A stretch of 12,979 bases of DNA from Clostridia bacterium. Its GTDB lineage: Bacteria > Bacillota_A > Clostridia > Christensenellales > CAG-138. A model generated the notes under the pieces. The model made no database searches and had not been told where the DNA came from. It saw nothing but the letters and a program-made list of their open reading frames with translations. The DNA is taken from positions 1 through 12,979 of the forward strand of contig JAFUDD010000484.1 in the NCBI GenBank assembly GCA_017459315.1. Direction: 5' to 3'. The position numbers were made by a program, and so were the translations under genes. Numbering within the stretch: the stretch's first letter is position 1; every line of letters starts with the position of its first letter. Positions 1 to 7,418 of this stretch are shown piece after piece.

Positions 1-257
1 CCGAGGTTCACGACCCGATATTCCGGCAGCTCGGCTTCGAGCAAATCCGAACGCACATCGAACGCCGCGCCGCTGCCGCCGATCAGCACGATCCGCTTGC
101 CCTCTGTCGATTTGAGCCTTGCGGTCTTGTCCTGCAGCGCCGCAAGGTAGGTTTCATCGTATCGGGCGGGCAGCGCAAACGCAAACGACAGCAGCACAAG
201 CGGCACCAGCAGCACAGCCACAGCCGCCAGCAGCCATTCCCAAAGTCGGTGTTTCAT
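1..257 (-). CDS. Membrane-anchored SGNH-like protein, partial (3' end off the window)
   Basis: Only the first 85 codons are present. The start is an ATG preceded by a GGAGGGG ribosome binding site, 18 bases after the stop of the MBOAT gene, so it is the third gene of the same operon. Residues about 7-30 form one hydrophobic segment (WEWLLAAVAVLLVPLVLL), read as a signal anchor. Next comes RIVLIGGSGAAFDV (residues 55-68) and then YRVVNLG. The leucine-rich-repeat protein encoded at 1673-3460 has the same layout, KLVLFSGSSGRYGYDS followed by YRVVNMG, so the two are probably paralogs over this core. The GGSG serine is a candidate nucleophile of an SGNH-type esterase or acetyltransferase, as in the DltD/AlgJ-like partners of MBOAT proteins. 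Inferred role: extracytoplasmic acyl transfer onto a surface polymer. The Asp-x-His motif that would support catalysis would lie beyond the window, so activity cannot be judged. Confidence 0.8.
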   Translation of the reverse strand, partial: MKHRLWEWLLAAVAVLLVPLVLLSFAFALPARYDETYLAALQDKTARLKSTEGKRIVLIGGSGAAFDVRSDLLEAELPEYRVVNL

Positions 258-275
258 CGGCGCTCCCCTCCCTTC

Positions 276-1676
276 CTAAAACTGAAAATAGATAAACGCG
301 TTTGCCGCGTGCTCCGCAAGCCGGATGCTCCATGCCCACGCGATCGTCAAAAGCCAGAACGCAAACGTAATCGGCGGCTGCTCCCTCTCGATCAGCCCAT
401 GGCACAGCGGCAGCGCACAAAGCGACAGCATCAGCCGCAGCGCATCCTCCCATGTCATACCGAGCAGCGCCAAGCCCGCAGAGATGTCCCATGCGGAAAA
501 CAGCGAGCCGAAAAGTCCCGTCGCCTGCGAAAGCGTTTCGGCGCGGAAGAAGATCCAAAGCAGCGTTACATACGAAAACGTCAGCGCAACGCCGAGCCAT
601 TTGCCCGCGCGCCCCTTCGGCCACGGCAGCTTTGCCCTTGCATACAGCAGCACGCACACGACGCCGAGCCCGTGCAAAAGTCCCCACACGACAAACGTTT
701 CGTTCGCGCCGTGCCACAGGCCGGAGAGCAGAAACACGCAGAGCGTCGCCGCAATCTGCCGCAAAAGGCCGTTTTGCGAGCCGCCGAGCGGGATATAGAC
801 GTAATCGGTCAGCCACTTGGTCAGGCTGATATGCCACCGCCGCCAGAAGTCGCGCAGATTGTCCGCAAGATACGGCCGATCGAAGTTTTGCATCAGCCGC
901 ACGCCGACGAGCGCCGCGCTGCCGCGCGCGATCTCCGAATACCCCGCAAAGTCGCCGTAGATCTGCACGGCAAACAGCAGCGTCCCGAGCAGCACCGCGC
1001 TGCCATCCGGCGAAGGCGCGCCGTAAATGCGCTCGACAAACCGGCCGCAAAAGTCCGCCAAAACGATCTTTTTGAAATAGCCGGACAGCAGCAGCCGCAG
1101 GCCGAAATGCACGTCCTCGACCGTCGGGTTCTGTGTCGCACGCAGCTGCGGCAGCAGGTCGCCCGCGCGCTCGATCGGCCCCGCGACAAGCTGCGGGAAG
1201 AACGAGATATACAGCGCGTAATGGATCGGGTTTCGTTCGGCGTCGAGCCGCCCGCGGTACACGTCGAACACGTAGGACAGGGCTTGGAACGTATAGAACG
1301 AAATGCCGACCGGCAGGATCACTTCCCAAAGCCGCCATTCGGCGTTGGCGCCCAACGTCCACAGCAGCCGCGCGGCAAGACCCGCCAGGAACCCGAAATA
1401 CTTAAAATACAGCAGCGCCCCGAGGCACAGCGCCAGCGACAGGCATAAAAGCCATCGCCGCTGTCCCGGCTTTTGAGCACGCGCCAAGCCGAGCCCCGCC
1501 GCATACGTGATCGCAATGACCGCGACAAGCAGCAGCGTCAGCGGGACGTTCCAGCTTGCATAGAACACAAGGCTTGCAAGCAGCAGCCACACCGGCCGCG
1601 CCTTTTGCGGCAGCAGACGGTACACAAGCGCGACGACCGGCAAAAAGACAAGATAGGTCAGCGAATCAAAGCTCAT
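276..1676 (-). CDS. MBOAT-family O-acyltransferase (AlgI/DltB-like)
   Basis: This 466-residue polytopic membrane protein has the hallmark motifs of the AlgI branch of the MBOAT family: FFPQLVAGPIERAGDLLPQL (159-178), QIYGDFAGYSEIARG (238-252), FWRRWHISLTKWLTDYVYIP (277-296), and LSGLWHGANETFVVWGLLHG (317-336). The invariant histidine is H322, and H282 matches the second conserved histidine of AlgI. Its length fits full-length AlgI-type proteins. In known systems such a protein passes an acyl group, usually acetyl, across the membrane to an SGNH-type partner that modifies an exported polysaccharide. Its ATG overlaps the stop of the upstream gene (ATGA), indicating translational coupling, and the next gene follows after 18 bases. 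The acceptor polymer cannot be named from the sequence. DltB is a less likely identity, since no dltA, dltC or dltD is seen and the AlgI motifs fit better. Confidence 0.95.
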   Translation of the reverse strand: MSFDSLTYLVFLPVVALVYRLLPQKARPVWLLLASLVFYASWNVPLTLLLVAVIAITYAAGLGLARAQKPGQRRWLLCLSLALCLGALLYFKYFGFLAGLAARLLWTLGANAEWRLWEVILPVGISFYTFQALSYVFDVYRGRLDAERNPIHYALYISFFPQLVAGPIERAGDLLPQLRATQNPTVEDVHFGLRLLLSGYFKKIVLADFCGRFVERIYGAPSPDGSAVLLGTLLFAVQIYGDFAGYSEIARGSAALVGVRLMQNFDRPYLADNLRDFWRRWHISLTKWLTDYVYIPLGGSQNGLLRQIAATLCVFLLSGLWHGANETFVVWGLLHGLGVVCVLLYARAKLPWPKGRAGKWLGVALTFSYVTLLWIFFRAETLSQATGLFGSLFSAWDISAGLALLGMTWEDALRLMLSLCALPLCHGLIEREQPPITFAFWLLTIAWAWSIRLAEHAANAFIYFQF

Positions 1677-3460
1677 GCCCGTTCACCCCGCTTTCCGACG
1701 GTCAGCAGCAGCATACCGAGCGCGGTCAGCAGCACTGCCTGCGGCGTTGCGCGCACGACAAGCGCAAACACGGTCGCCGCCGCCCATACCACGCCGCCAA
1801 GGTACGGCAGCAGACGCCACGGCTTTATAAGCTTGCCGAGCAGAACGAGCAGCGCCGCAAGGCCGTACAGCGTCCAAGCGATAAAGCTATGCCACGCAAA
1901 GGGGATAACGGGGCCGGCCGGCTCCGGCAGGAGCAGCCCCTCCGCAATCATCTGTGCTTTGAGATCGCGGATCACCTGCGCGGTGCGAAGCTGCACGCCC
2001 TCTGTGGAAAGGTGGTTGTCGATCTGCCAAAAATAGACGCCTGAAAACAGCGAGTCCGCCATCGAAGAAATGACCGGCACGGAAAGGCGCTCTTGAATCG
2101 TCTGTTCCACAAGTGCCCGCGCTTCGGGCGTGCTCGCTTCGGTCAGGGACGAACGGTTGCGCGGGGCGTAGGTGAACCACACGGTCACGCCCGCCTCGGT
2201 GAACGTCAAAAGCGCCGCGTCGAGCGCGTCGATGGCTTCGGGCGTGATGTTTTGGATCGTATAGTCCGCGATATTGTGACGGTGCAGCTCGTCGCGCTCG
2301 CTGTTCGGGCGCGGGAGGATGAAATCGCCGTACTGGTTATAGGTCGCAAAGCCGTAGCGATTGCCGTCGTCGTCATACGAAAACGGGCTTTCGCCGTAGT
2401 TGCGCCCCGGCATACCGGCCTTGGTGCGGCGATAGGCCGCATAGCTGTCAAAGACGCCGGTATAGCGGGTAAAGTCGAGCGCCGCCGCCATGTCGTAGTT
2501 GGATTCCATCATGGACCAAAAGCCCGCGTCGAGCCGATTCGATGTGCAGAACTGTTCCGCCACCGCGTCAAACTCCGGCGCGTCCAAAAGGATATCCCCG
2601 GCGTGCAGGTACGGACGAATCAGATCGAGCTGCGGCAGAGCATTCGTGTAGGCGTATACGCCCATGTTCACGACGCGGTAATCCGAAAATGCCGCTTCGA
2701 CGGCGGGCGAATCATAGCCGTAGCGCCCCGACGAGCCGGAAAACAGGACGAGCTTTTTGGCGTCGCCCAAGGACAAAAGATAATCGTATTTATCGGCAAA
2801 GGTGTCGAAATAGGAGCCGCTGTACACCGGCGCAACGGCGGCGTTGAGGCGGACGGTCGAAATCGCCGTCCCTGCAAAAGAGGCGTCGGACACGTCTGTA
2901 AGGCTGTCGAACAGCGTCAGTTCCTTGATCGACCCGCCCGCAAACGCGCCGTCCTCGATGCGCTTGATCGACGGCGGCAGGACGAGCCGCGTCAGGTCAG
3001 CATCGGTAAACGCGCCGCTTGCAATCGTCGTCACCAAAAGGCCGTCGATGCTTTCGGGGATCACGCAGATCGCTCCGCCCGCAAAGCCCGTGATCGTGAT
3101 ACGGTCGCCGTCCGAAACATACAAAAAATCTGCATGGGGGCTTTCCTCTGCCCACTCGGCGTAGAGCGTCAGCCCGTCCGCAAACATAACGCGGCTGCCG
3201 AGGCCGATGTGCGTACCGGTGCCGTCCGGCGCGGTGTTCCATCCGGTCAGCACATACCCGTCGCGGTGAAAATAGGACGCGCCCTGCAGCGTGTTTTCCC
3301 GTAAGTGCGTTCCCATGACCCTGCGATCCACATGGTCGCCGAACGCGTCGGACGTACCGCCGTTGCCGTCGTAGCGGATCGTGCCGCGCGGCACGTCGGC
3401 AAACGAAAAGGAGGGCGCCAAAAGCAGCAGCGCAAGCACAAGCACAAGCAGGCGTTTCAT
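1673..3460 (-). CDS. Secreted SGNH-like protein with InlB B-repeat, BspA-type LRR and C-terminal membrane segments
   Basis: This 595-residue protein begins with a signal peptide (1-21, ending SFSFA). Residues about 26-103 are an InlB-type (Listeria-Bacteroides) B-repeat: IRYDGNGG, GYVLTGWNTAPDGTG, LTLYAEW. Residues about 112-208 fit BspA-like leucine-rich repeats (ITGFAGGAICVIPESIDG, LTRLVLPPSIKRIEDGAFAG). Residues about 222-510 look SGNH-like: KLVLFSGSSGRYG has candidate nucleophile S243 or S244, and DNHLSTEG supplies D481 and H483, matching the D-x-H of AlgJ/DHHW-type acetyltransferases. Two or three hydrophobic helices (about 522-588) follow, so the C-terminus is membrane-embedded and the catalytic part is outside the cell. 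The start has a GGAGGG site and a strong promoter just upstream. It is the first gene of the operon and overlaps the MBOAT gene by ATGA. Likely role: terminal O-acyltransferase of the MBOAT system, with repeat domains for binding glycan or protein. The exact substrate is unknown. Confidence 0.88.
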   Translation of the reverse strand: MKRLLVLVLALLLLAPSFSFADVPRGTIRYDGNGGTSDAFGDHVDRRVMGTHLRENTLQGASYFHRDGYVLTGWNTAPDGTGTHIGLGSRVMFADGLTLYAEWAEESPHADFLYVSDGDRITITGFAGGAICVIPESIDGLLVTTIASGAFTDADLTRLVLPPSIKRIEDGAFAGGSIKELTLFDSLTDVSDASFAGTAISTVRLNAAVAPVYSGSYFDTFADKYDYLLSLGDAKKLVLFSGSSGRYGYDSPAVEAAFSDYRVVNMGVYAYTNALPQLDLIRPYLHAGDILLDAPEFDAVAEQFCTSNRLDAGFWSMMESNYDMAAALDFTRYTGVFDSYAAYRRTKAGMPGRNYGESPFSYDDDGNRYGFATYNQYGDFILPRPNSERDELHRHNIADYTIQNITPEAIDALDAALLTFTEAGVTVWFTYAPRNRSSLTEASTPEARALVEQTIQERLSVPVISSMADSLFSGVYFWQIDNHLSTEGVQLRTAQVIRDLKAQMIAEGLLLPEPAGPVIPFAWHSFIAWTLYGLAALLVLLGKLIKPWRLLPYLGGVVWAAATVFALVVRATPQAVLLTALGMLLLTVGKRGERA

Positions 3461-3483
3461 CGGCTTCCCTCCTTTTTTCGTTT

Positions 3484-3512
3484 ATTGTACTATGCCGGAT
3501 CGGGCCGGTCAA
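3484..3512 (-). promoter_or_regulatory. Promoter of the SGNH/MBOAT operon
   Basis: On the minus strand, -35 TTGACC (3507-3512) and -10 TACAAT (3484-3489) are separated by exactly 17 bases. Transcription would start about 16 bases before the GGAGGG ribosome binding site of the gene starting at 3460. The promoter sits directly after the terminator of the upstream GH3 operon, so the acylation operon is its own transcription unit. Confidence 0.85.
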
Positions 3513-3520
3513 GATTGGGG

Positions 3521-3555
3521 CAAACAAAATCCGGCAGCCGAAGCGACTGCCGGAT
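3521..3555 (-). terminator. Rho-independent terminator of the GH3 operon
   Basis: A perfect 9-bp stem, ATCCGGCAG (3529-3537) and CTGCCGGAT (3547-3555), with a 9-base loop, is followed on the minus strand by TTTGTTTG. It lies 14 bases after the stop of the small membrane protein gene and closes that operon. Confidence 0.85.
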
Positions 3556-3569
3556 CGGGGCAAAGGCGA

Positions 3570-4043
3570 TTATGCCTTCTTCTTGGTGTTGGTGAACGCG
3601 GCCACGATGGCGGCCAGCAGCGAAACGCCGAGGCAGACCATGGAAGCAATCGCGCCGGTCGCGGACGAAAGGTTCGCGGGGGTCTGGACCTCGAGCGCCA
3701 CGTCGGCGTTCGAGAAGTAGATGAAGCCGAGGCCTTCGACGCGGCCCGCGATCAGAGCGATCAGGCAGTACGCGATCAGCACCGGCGCAACGATCTGGCA
3801 GCAGCCGGCAACCAGCTCAACGACCTTGCCCGCAGCGCCCTTGACATCCAACTGACCGAGGACGATCGCCACAAGCAGCGCCACGACGGCCAGGATCAGG
3901 AACAGCACGAGGTTCGTGATGGACGAGCCCTGGAAATAGCCCGCCGCGCTCACGTTGATCGCATACACGATCAGGGAAACGAGCGTCAGGACGGCCGCGC
4001 AGCAGGTGATCCACGCGCCGACGGAGAATTTCTTCAGATTCAT
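3570..4043 (-). CDS. Small four-helix membrane protein, partner of the GH3 protein
   Basis: This 157-residue protein has four predicted membrane helices, at about 8-30, 42-63, 78-100 and 130-150, and a lysine-rich tail (TNTKKKA). Between helices 3 and 4 is a 30-residue exposed loop containing GFIYFSNADVALEV. No enzyme motif is visible and I do not recognise a named family; from general knowledge, similar small membrane proteins occur beside membrane-bound GH3 genes in clostridia. It starts one base after the stop of the GH3 gene, and its AGGAG ribosome binding site lies inside the end of that gene, so the two are cotranscribed and probably translated together. Inferred role: assembly, anchoring or transport partner of the GH3 protein. 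The terminator follows closely, so the operon has only these two genes. Confidence 0.85.
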   Translation of the reverse strand: MNLKKFSVGAWITCCAAVLTLVSLIVYAINVSAAGYFQGSSITNLVLFLILAVVALLVAIVLGQLDVKGAAGKVVELVAGCCQIVAPVLIAYCLIALIAGRVEGLGFIYFSNADVALEVQTPANLSSATGAIASMVCLGVSLLAAIVAAFTNTKKKA

Positions 4044-4044
4044 G

Positions 4045-7000
4045 TTACTGTTCTCCTTTCTTCTTATCGGGAAGCACGGTCAGCACCACCCATGCAAGGC
4101 ACGCGGCGCAGGCCAGAATCGCGGTGCAGGTACGAACGGCGCTCAGCGCATTGTCCCACCACGTTGCGACCTTGGTGGTCGAAACGTTCAGGATCGCGCT
4201 GTTGGCATAGGCGAACAGCTGATACTTGAGGTCCTGCCGCGCCTGCTCAACGAGGTTCTTATCGTTCTTGACGGTATCGACGGAGATATAGCCCCACGTC
4301 TTATCGACGCCGCCTTCGCCCTGATTGATGTGGTTATCCTCGGTCGCAAAGTCCGCAACCTGCGTGATGCCCGCCATCACCATGGATTCGGCGTTGAAGT
4401 AGTACTTGTTGTTCATCATGTCGGTGGACACAAGATCGGTGAAGTTCCACTCGTTGCGGAGCACCTTGATCAGCATGCCCTGATGCGCGGCCGCCGGCGT
4501 TGCGCCGATACGGTTGAACGCGATCATGACGGCACGGCAGCCCTTGACATCCTCCATCGCGCCCTGGAAGCCGCGAAGGTCGGTCTCACGGAATTTCTGC
4601 TCGGTCATGTAAGCGGAGATACCGCCGCGGTTGTGCTCCTGGTCGTTGAAGCCCATGTGCTTCGGTCCGTTCAGGATGCCCATGTCCGCGCAGCCCTGCA
4701 GGATCGCCCAGCCGATCCGGTTGGTCAGCATCGGATCCTCGGAGATGTACTCGTAGTTACGGCCGTTGTACGGGGTGCGGCGCTGCGTGAGGCCGGTGCC
4801 CCAGAGATGGAAGCGGTTGATCCACAGACCGGAGTTGCCCTCGACTCTGCCCCACTCATACGCGAGCTCGGGGTTGAAGGAGGAGCCGATCAGCGTCTGG
4901 GAATGGATGTTGAACTTATAGATTCTGCCGGTCGCTTCATCGGTGTAGCCGGTGGTGAAGCCGGAAACGCCTTCGTTCTGAATGACGATCGGGTTTTCAA
5001 CGTTCGTCAGCACGTCGCTGCGGCTGCCGCCGTGGATGACCGCGCCGACGGCCTCGTCGATCGTGATCTGGGAAACGAGCTCGTCCCAGTACGGATCGTT
5101 GATGTTGCTGAACTGCTCATAGCCGACCTGCGTTGCGTCGAAGCGCAGACCCTTGTCGGTGCCTTCGGTTGCCGCGCCGGTGTTGCTGATCTCATAGGTG
5201 CGACCCTGCAGCTCAGCGATCCACGCATCCTTCTTCGGGCTGTCGCCGATCTTGATAGCGACTTCGTTGTAGTTGACCGGGTAGGTGCCGTCCCAATCCT
5301 GACGGGAGAGGTAGGTCGCCGTGTTCGTGCCGGTCCAGTAGTTGATGTCCGCATCGTCCGCCACGTTGGTGACGACCGTGCCGTTCTCAACGGAGAAGGT
5401 CGTGTTGTCGAACGCGCCGAGGTTCCACTTCACAACAGCGCCGTTTACGGTCGTGCCGTCCGGCGTGCCGCCGAGCGCGGTAATGAAGTTGTTGACAGCC
5501 GCATGGGAACCGGCCGCCGCGGTGAACAGGTAATCGCCTTCATCGAGGATGTAGGTCTTGGCGTTCTTGTAGTCGTAGGAAGCGAGGTACTTGGTCGGGA
5601 CCGTGATCGTCACCTCAGCGGTGCCGTTCGCGGGGACTTCGACCTTCGCGCTGTTCAGGAAGTCAACCGCCGACTTTTCGACGAGGTTCGTCTTGTCGTA
5701 CTCGGTGTAGGGCTTCTGGACATAGAGCTGCGCAAGGAACTTGCCTGCGGTATTGCTGTTGTTCTTGATCTCGACGACGGCGGTGATGTTGCCTTCGGGG
5801 GTCTTATCGACCTCGACGGACTTCAGCGTCTGCGTGTAATCGAGATAGGACAGGCCGTGGCCGAACGTGAACAGGACTTCCTTGCTGTAATCCCAGTTCG
5901 CCGCCTGCGTAGCGCCCTTGGCGGAATCCGCCTTGGAAGCCGGGTTCATGATGCCGTCGAAGTAACGGGTCTCGAAGTACTTATAGCCAACGTAGATGCC
6001 CTCAGCCTCGACGATATAGGTACCGCCGTTGTAGGTGGAGCTGCCGCCGAACGAACCGGCTTCGATGTTGGCGATCGCTTCGCCGGGGTAACGGCTGTCG
6101 GTGCCGTCCACCGCGACGATCTCATAGTCCGCATAATAGCCGCCGCCGAAGTTGACGACCGCCGGGATCGCAGCGTTGTCCGCCACATAGGTGTCGGGCA
6201 GAGCGCCGGTCGCATTGACCTTGCCGGTCAGCACGTTTGCGATACCTTCGCACTGATAGTCGTTGATGACGCCGATGTAGGCGATACCGTCAACCTCGTG
6301 CGCACCGCCCTTGGCGATCTCCTTGAGCACCATGTTGTTGCCGGAGTTGATGAGGACGATGACCTTGGAGCAGGTCTCCTTCGCCACATCGACGATCGCC
6401 AGCTCATCGTCGGACAGAGCGAGCGGATCCTTGCCGGTCGCGTTGCCGTAGTAATCGAGAGCCGAGCCGGGCGCGTAGGTGTTGCCTTCGCCTGCGCCGC
6501 GCGCAAACACGACGATACCGGTGGTGTTGGCCTTGTCGATGGAATCCTTCCAGTTCGCGGGCGCGCCGAGCGCTTCAAACTCTGTCGGCGGAACTTCGAC
6601 GACCTGGTATTCACGCATATCGCCCGGGGACGCGACGTAGATGTGATCGTACGCAATGGTCGGAACTTCCTCGCCGGTCCACATGTTCGGCACCATCTCG
6701 ATGTGCTTGTTGAGAATGCCGTTCATGTAGAAGTTCTTGACGGTTTCGTTGACCTTCACGCCGGCGTTTTCGAGTGCCGCGACCAGATCGACCGCATCTT
6801 CATTGCCGCCCTTGAGGTCGCCGTTTGCGTAAGGATACGGCGCGTAAGCCGCAAGGCCGAACAGCGCGACCTGCGCCTGATTGGCAAGGGGCAGGACGGC
6901 GTTGTCGTTCTTCATGACGACGGTGCCTTCCTCACCTTCCTTGACCGCAACCGCCTTGGCGGCTGCCGCCATCTCTTCAATCGTGTTATAGTCGCTCTTG

Positions 7001-7170
7001 AAACGCGCGGCGTCTTTGTCGGTGTTGGTGACAAAGCTCTGTGTTCCGAGAACGCTGTCCAGCGCGGAACGGTAGCTTTCTGCGATGCCTGTGCCGAGCG
7101 TAGCGATCACAAACAGCGCGGCCATGACCGCACAGAGACCCCGCATGATCGGGGCAAGTTTCTTGTTCAT
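4045..7170 (-). CDS. Membrane-anchored GH3-family glycosidase with reversed domain order
   Basis: This 1041-residue protein has an N-terminal membrane segment or signal anchor (about 9-28) and a C-terminal helix (about 1014-1034, then DKKKGEQ). Domain order is reversed relative to most GH3 enzymes. First comes the alpha/beta sandwich (about 75-440: EGTVVMKNDNAVLPL, FARGAGEGNTY, GALPDTYV, FGHGLSY), then a fibronectin-III-like domain (about 446-555), then the TIM barrel (about 690-960: NGRNYEYISEDPMLT, NGPKHMGFNDQEHNR, LIKVLRNEWNFTDLVSTDMM). This order is known from Ruminococcus albus and Butyrivibrio beta-glucosidases. D917 in the STDM motif is the expected nucleophile; E228 in GAGEG is a candidate acid/base; K837, H838 and R848 match substrate-binding positions. 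The usual DGPxG motif appears as NEGVSG (E733), so specificity may differ. Likely role: cleaving beta-glycosides at the outer membrane face. The ribosome binding site AAGGAGGAG is strong. Arginine is often CGT/CGC here, hinting at high expression. Confidence 0.92.
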   Translation of the reverse strand: MNKKLAPIMRGLCAVMAALFVIATLGTGIAESYRSALDSVLGTQSFVTNTDKDAARFKSDYNTIEEMAAAAKAVAVKEGEEGTVVMKNDNAVLPLANQAQVALFGLAAYAPYPYANGDLKGGNEDAVDLVAALENAGVKVNETVKNFYMNGILNKHIEMVPNMWTGEEVPTIAYDHIYVASPGDMREYQVVEVPPTEFEALGAPANWKDSIDKANTTGIVVFARGAGEGNTYAPGSALDYYGNATGKDPLALSDDELAIVDVAKETCSKVIVLINSGNNMVLKEIAKGGAHEVDGIAYIGVINDYQCEGIANVLTGKVNATGALPDTYVADNAAIPAVVNFGGGYYADYEIVAVDGTDSRYPGEAIANIEAGSFGGSSTYNGGTYIVEAEGIYVGYKYFETRYFDGIMNPASKADSAKGATQAANWDYSKEVLFTFGHGLSYLDYTQTLKSVEVDKTPEGNITAVVEIKNNSNTAGKFLAQLYVQKPYTEYDKTNLVEKSAVDFLNSAKVEVPANGTAEVTITVPTKYLASYDYKNAKTYILDEGDYLFTAAAGSHAAVNNFITALGGTPDGTTVNGAVVKWNLGAFDNTTFSVENGTVVTNVADDADINYWTGTNTATYLSRQDWDGTYPVNYNEVAIKIGDSPKKDAWIAELQGRTYEISNTGAATEGTDKGLRFDATQVGYEQFSNINDPYWDELVSQITIDEAVGAVIHGGSRSDVLTNVENPIVIQNEGVSGFTTGYTDEATGRIYKFNIHSQTLIGSSFNPELAYEWGRVEGNSGLWINRFHLWGTGLTQRRTPYNGRNYEYISEDPMLTNRIGWAILQGCADMGILNGPKHMGFNDQEHNRGGISAYMTEQKFRETDLRGFQGAMEDVKGCRAVMIAFNRIGATPAAAHQGMLIKVLRNEWNFTDLVSTDMMNNKYYFNAESMVMAGITQVADFATEDNHINQGEGGVDKTWGYISVDTVKNDKNLVEQARQDLKYQLFAYANSAILNVSTTKVATWWDNALSAVRTCTAILACAACLAWVVLTVLPDKKKGEQ

Positions 7171-7240
7171 CTGTCTCCTCCTTATAATGTTCTTCCCATG
7201 ACCGGCGCAGGGTTTCCCCCTTTACCGATTCATTACGCAT

Positions 7241-7269
7241 ATTGTAACAACACCGTAAAAAAGATGCAA
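7241..7269 (-). promoter_or_regulatory. Promoter of the GH3 operon
   Basis: On the minus strand, -10 TACAAT (7241-7246) is preceded by TGT, an extended -10 element, and by TTGCAT (7264-7269) exactly 17 bases upstream. The -35 is weak, so an activator may be needed. The untranslated leader would be roughly 60 bases before the ATG at 7170. Confidence 0.7.
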
Positions 7270-7283
7270 TAGGCCAAACACCA

Positions 7284-7309
7284 TCGGTCGATTTTGACGC
7301 ATGAACCGA
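7284..7309. repeat. Weak inverted repeat between the divergent promoters
   Basis: TCGGT (7284-7288) and ACCGA (7305-7309) form 5-bp arms with a 16-base spacer. The repeat lies between the two divergent -35 elements, about 15 bases upstream of the GH3 one. It could be an operator for a dimeric regulator. Arms this short can occur by chance. Confidence 0.25.
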
Positions 7310-7356
7310 CAGAAAAAAAACGCGTGCTTCGATAGGCTTTCCGTCCCGCTGCGCTA

Positions 7357-7385
7357 TTGCATACGGAAAGCGCGCGTGATATAAT
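7357..7385 (+). promoter_or_regulatory. Promoter of the LytTR regulator/kinase operon
   Basis: TTGCAT (7357-7362) and a perfect TATAAT (7380-7385) are separated by exactly 17 bases. The ATG follows at 7419, after an AAGGGA ribosome binding site (7407-7412). The -35 hexamer is the same as in the divergent GH3 promoter. Confidence 0.75.
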
Positions 7386-7418
7386 ATGGAAAAGATTGTA
7401 TAAGGTAAGGGACGCGCT

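Noticed and set aside
154..1362. A 402-codon minus-strand frame overlapping the MBOAT gene
   Set aside because: It is an alanine/arginine-rich shift of the MBOAT frame, which has all family motifs.
2093..3304. A 403-codon open frame on the plus strand opposite the leucine-rich-repeat gene
   Set aside because: The product is arginine-rich without motifs, and the opposite strand carries a well-supported secreted protein with promoter and ribosome binding site.
7182..7199. Five-codon leader frame (M-G-R-T-L) whose stop overlaps the GH3 ribosome binding site
   Set aside because: It has no clear ribosome binding site of its own and no attenuator-like hairpins nearby, so chance is the simpler explanation.
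3955..7272. A 1105-codon open frame on the plus strand opposite the GH3 gene
   Set aside because: It is a mirror of the GH3 gene: the product is low-complexity and rich in V, D, R and G, shows no domain, and has no ribosome binding site. The GH3 frame has clear motifs, a signal anchor and a strong ribosome binding site. GC-rich codon use often leaves the antisense frame free of stops.
7171..7418. Search for LytTR-type direct repeats and for an AgrD-like peptide gene in the divergent intergenic region
   Set aside because: No convincing pair of spaced direct repeats and no peptide frame with a ribosome binding site was found by eye.
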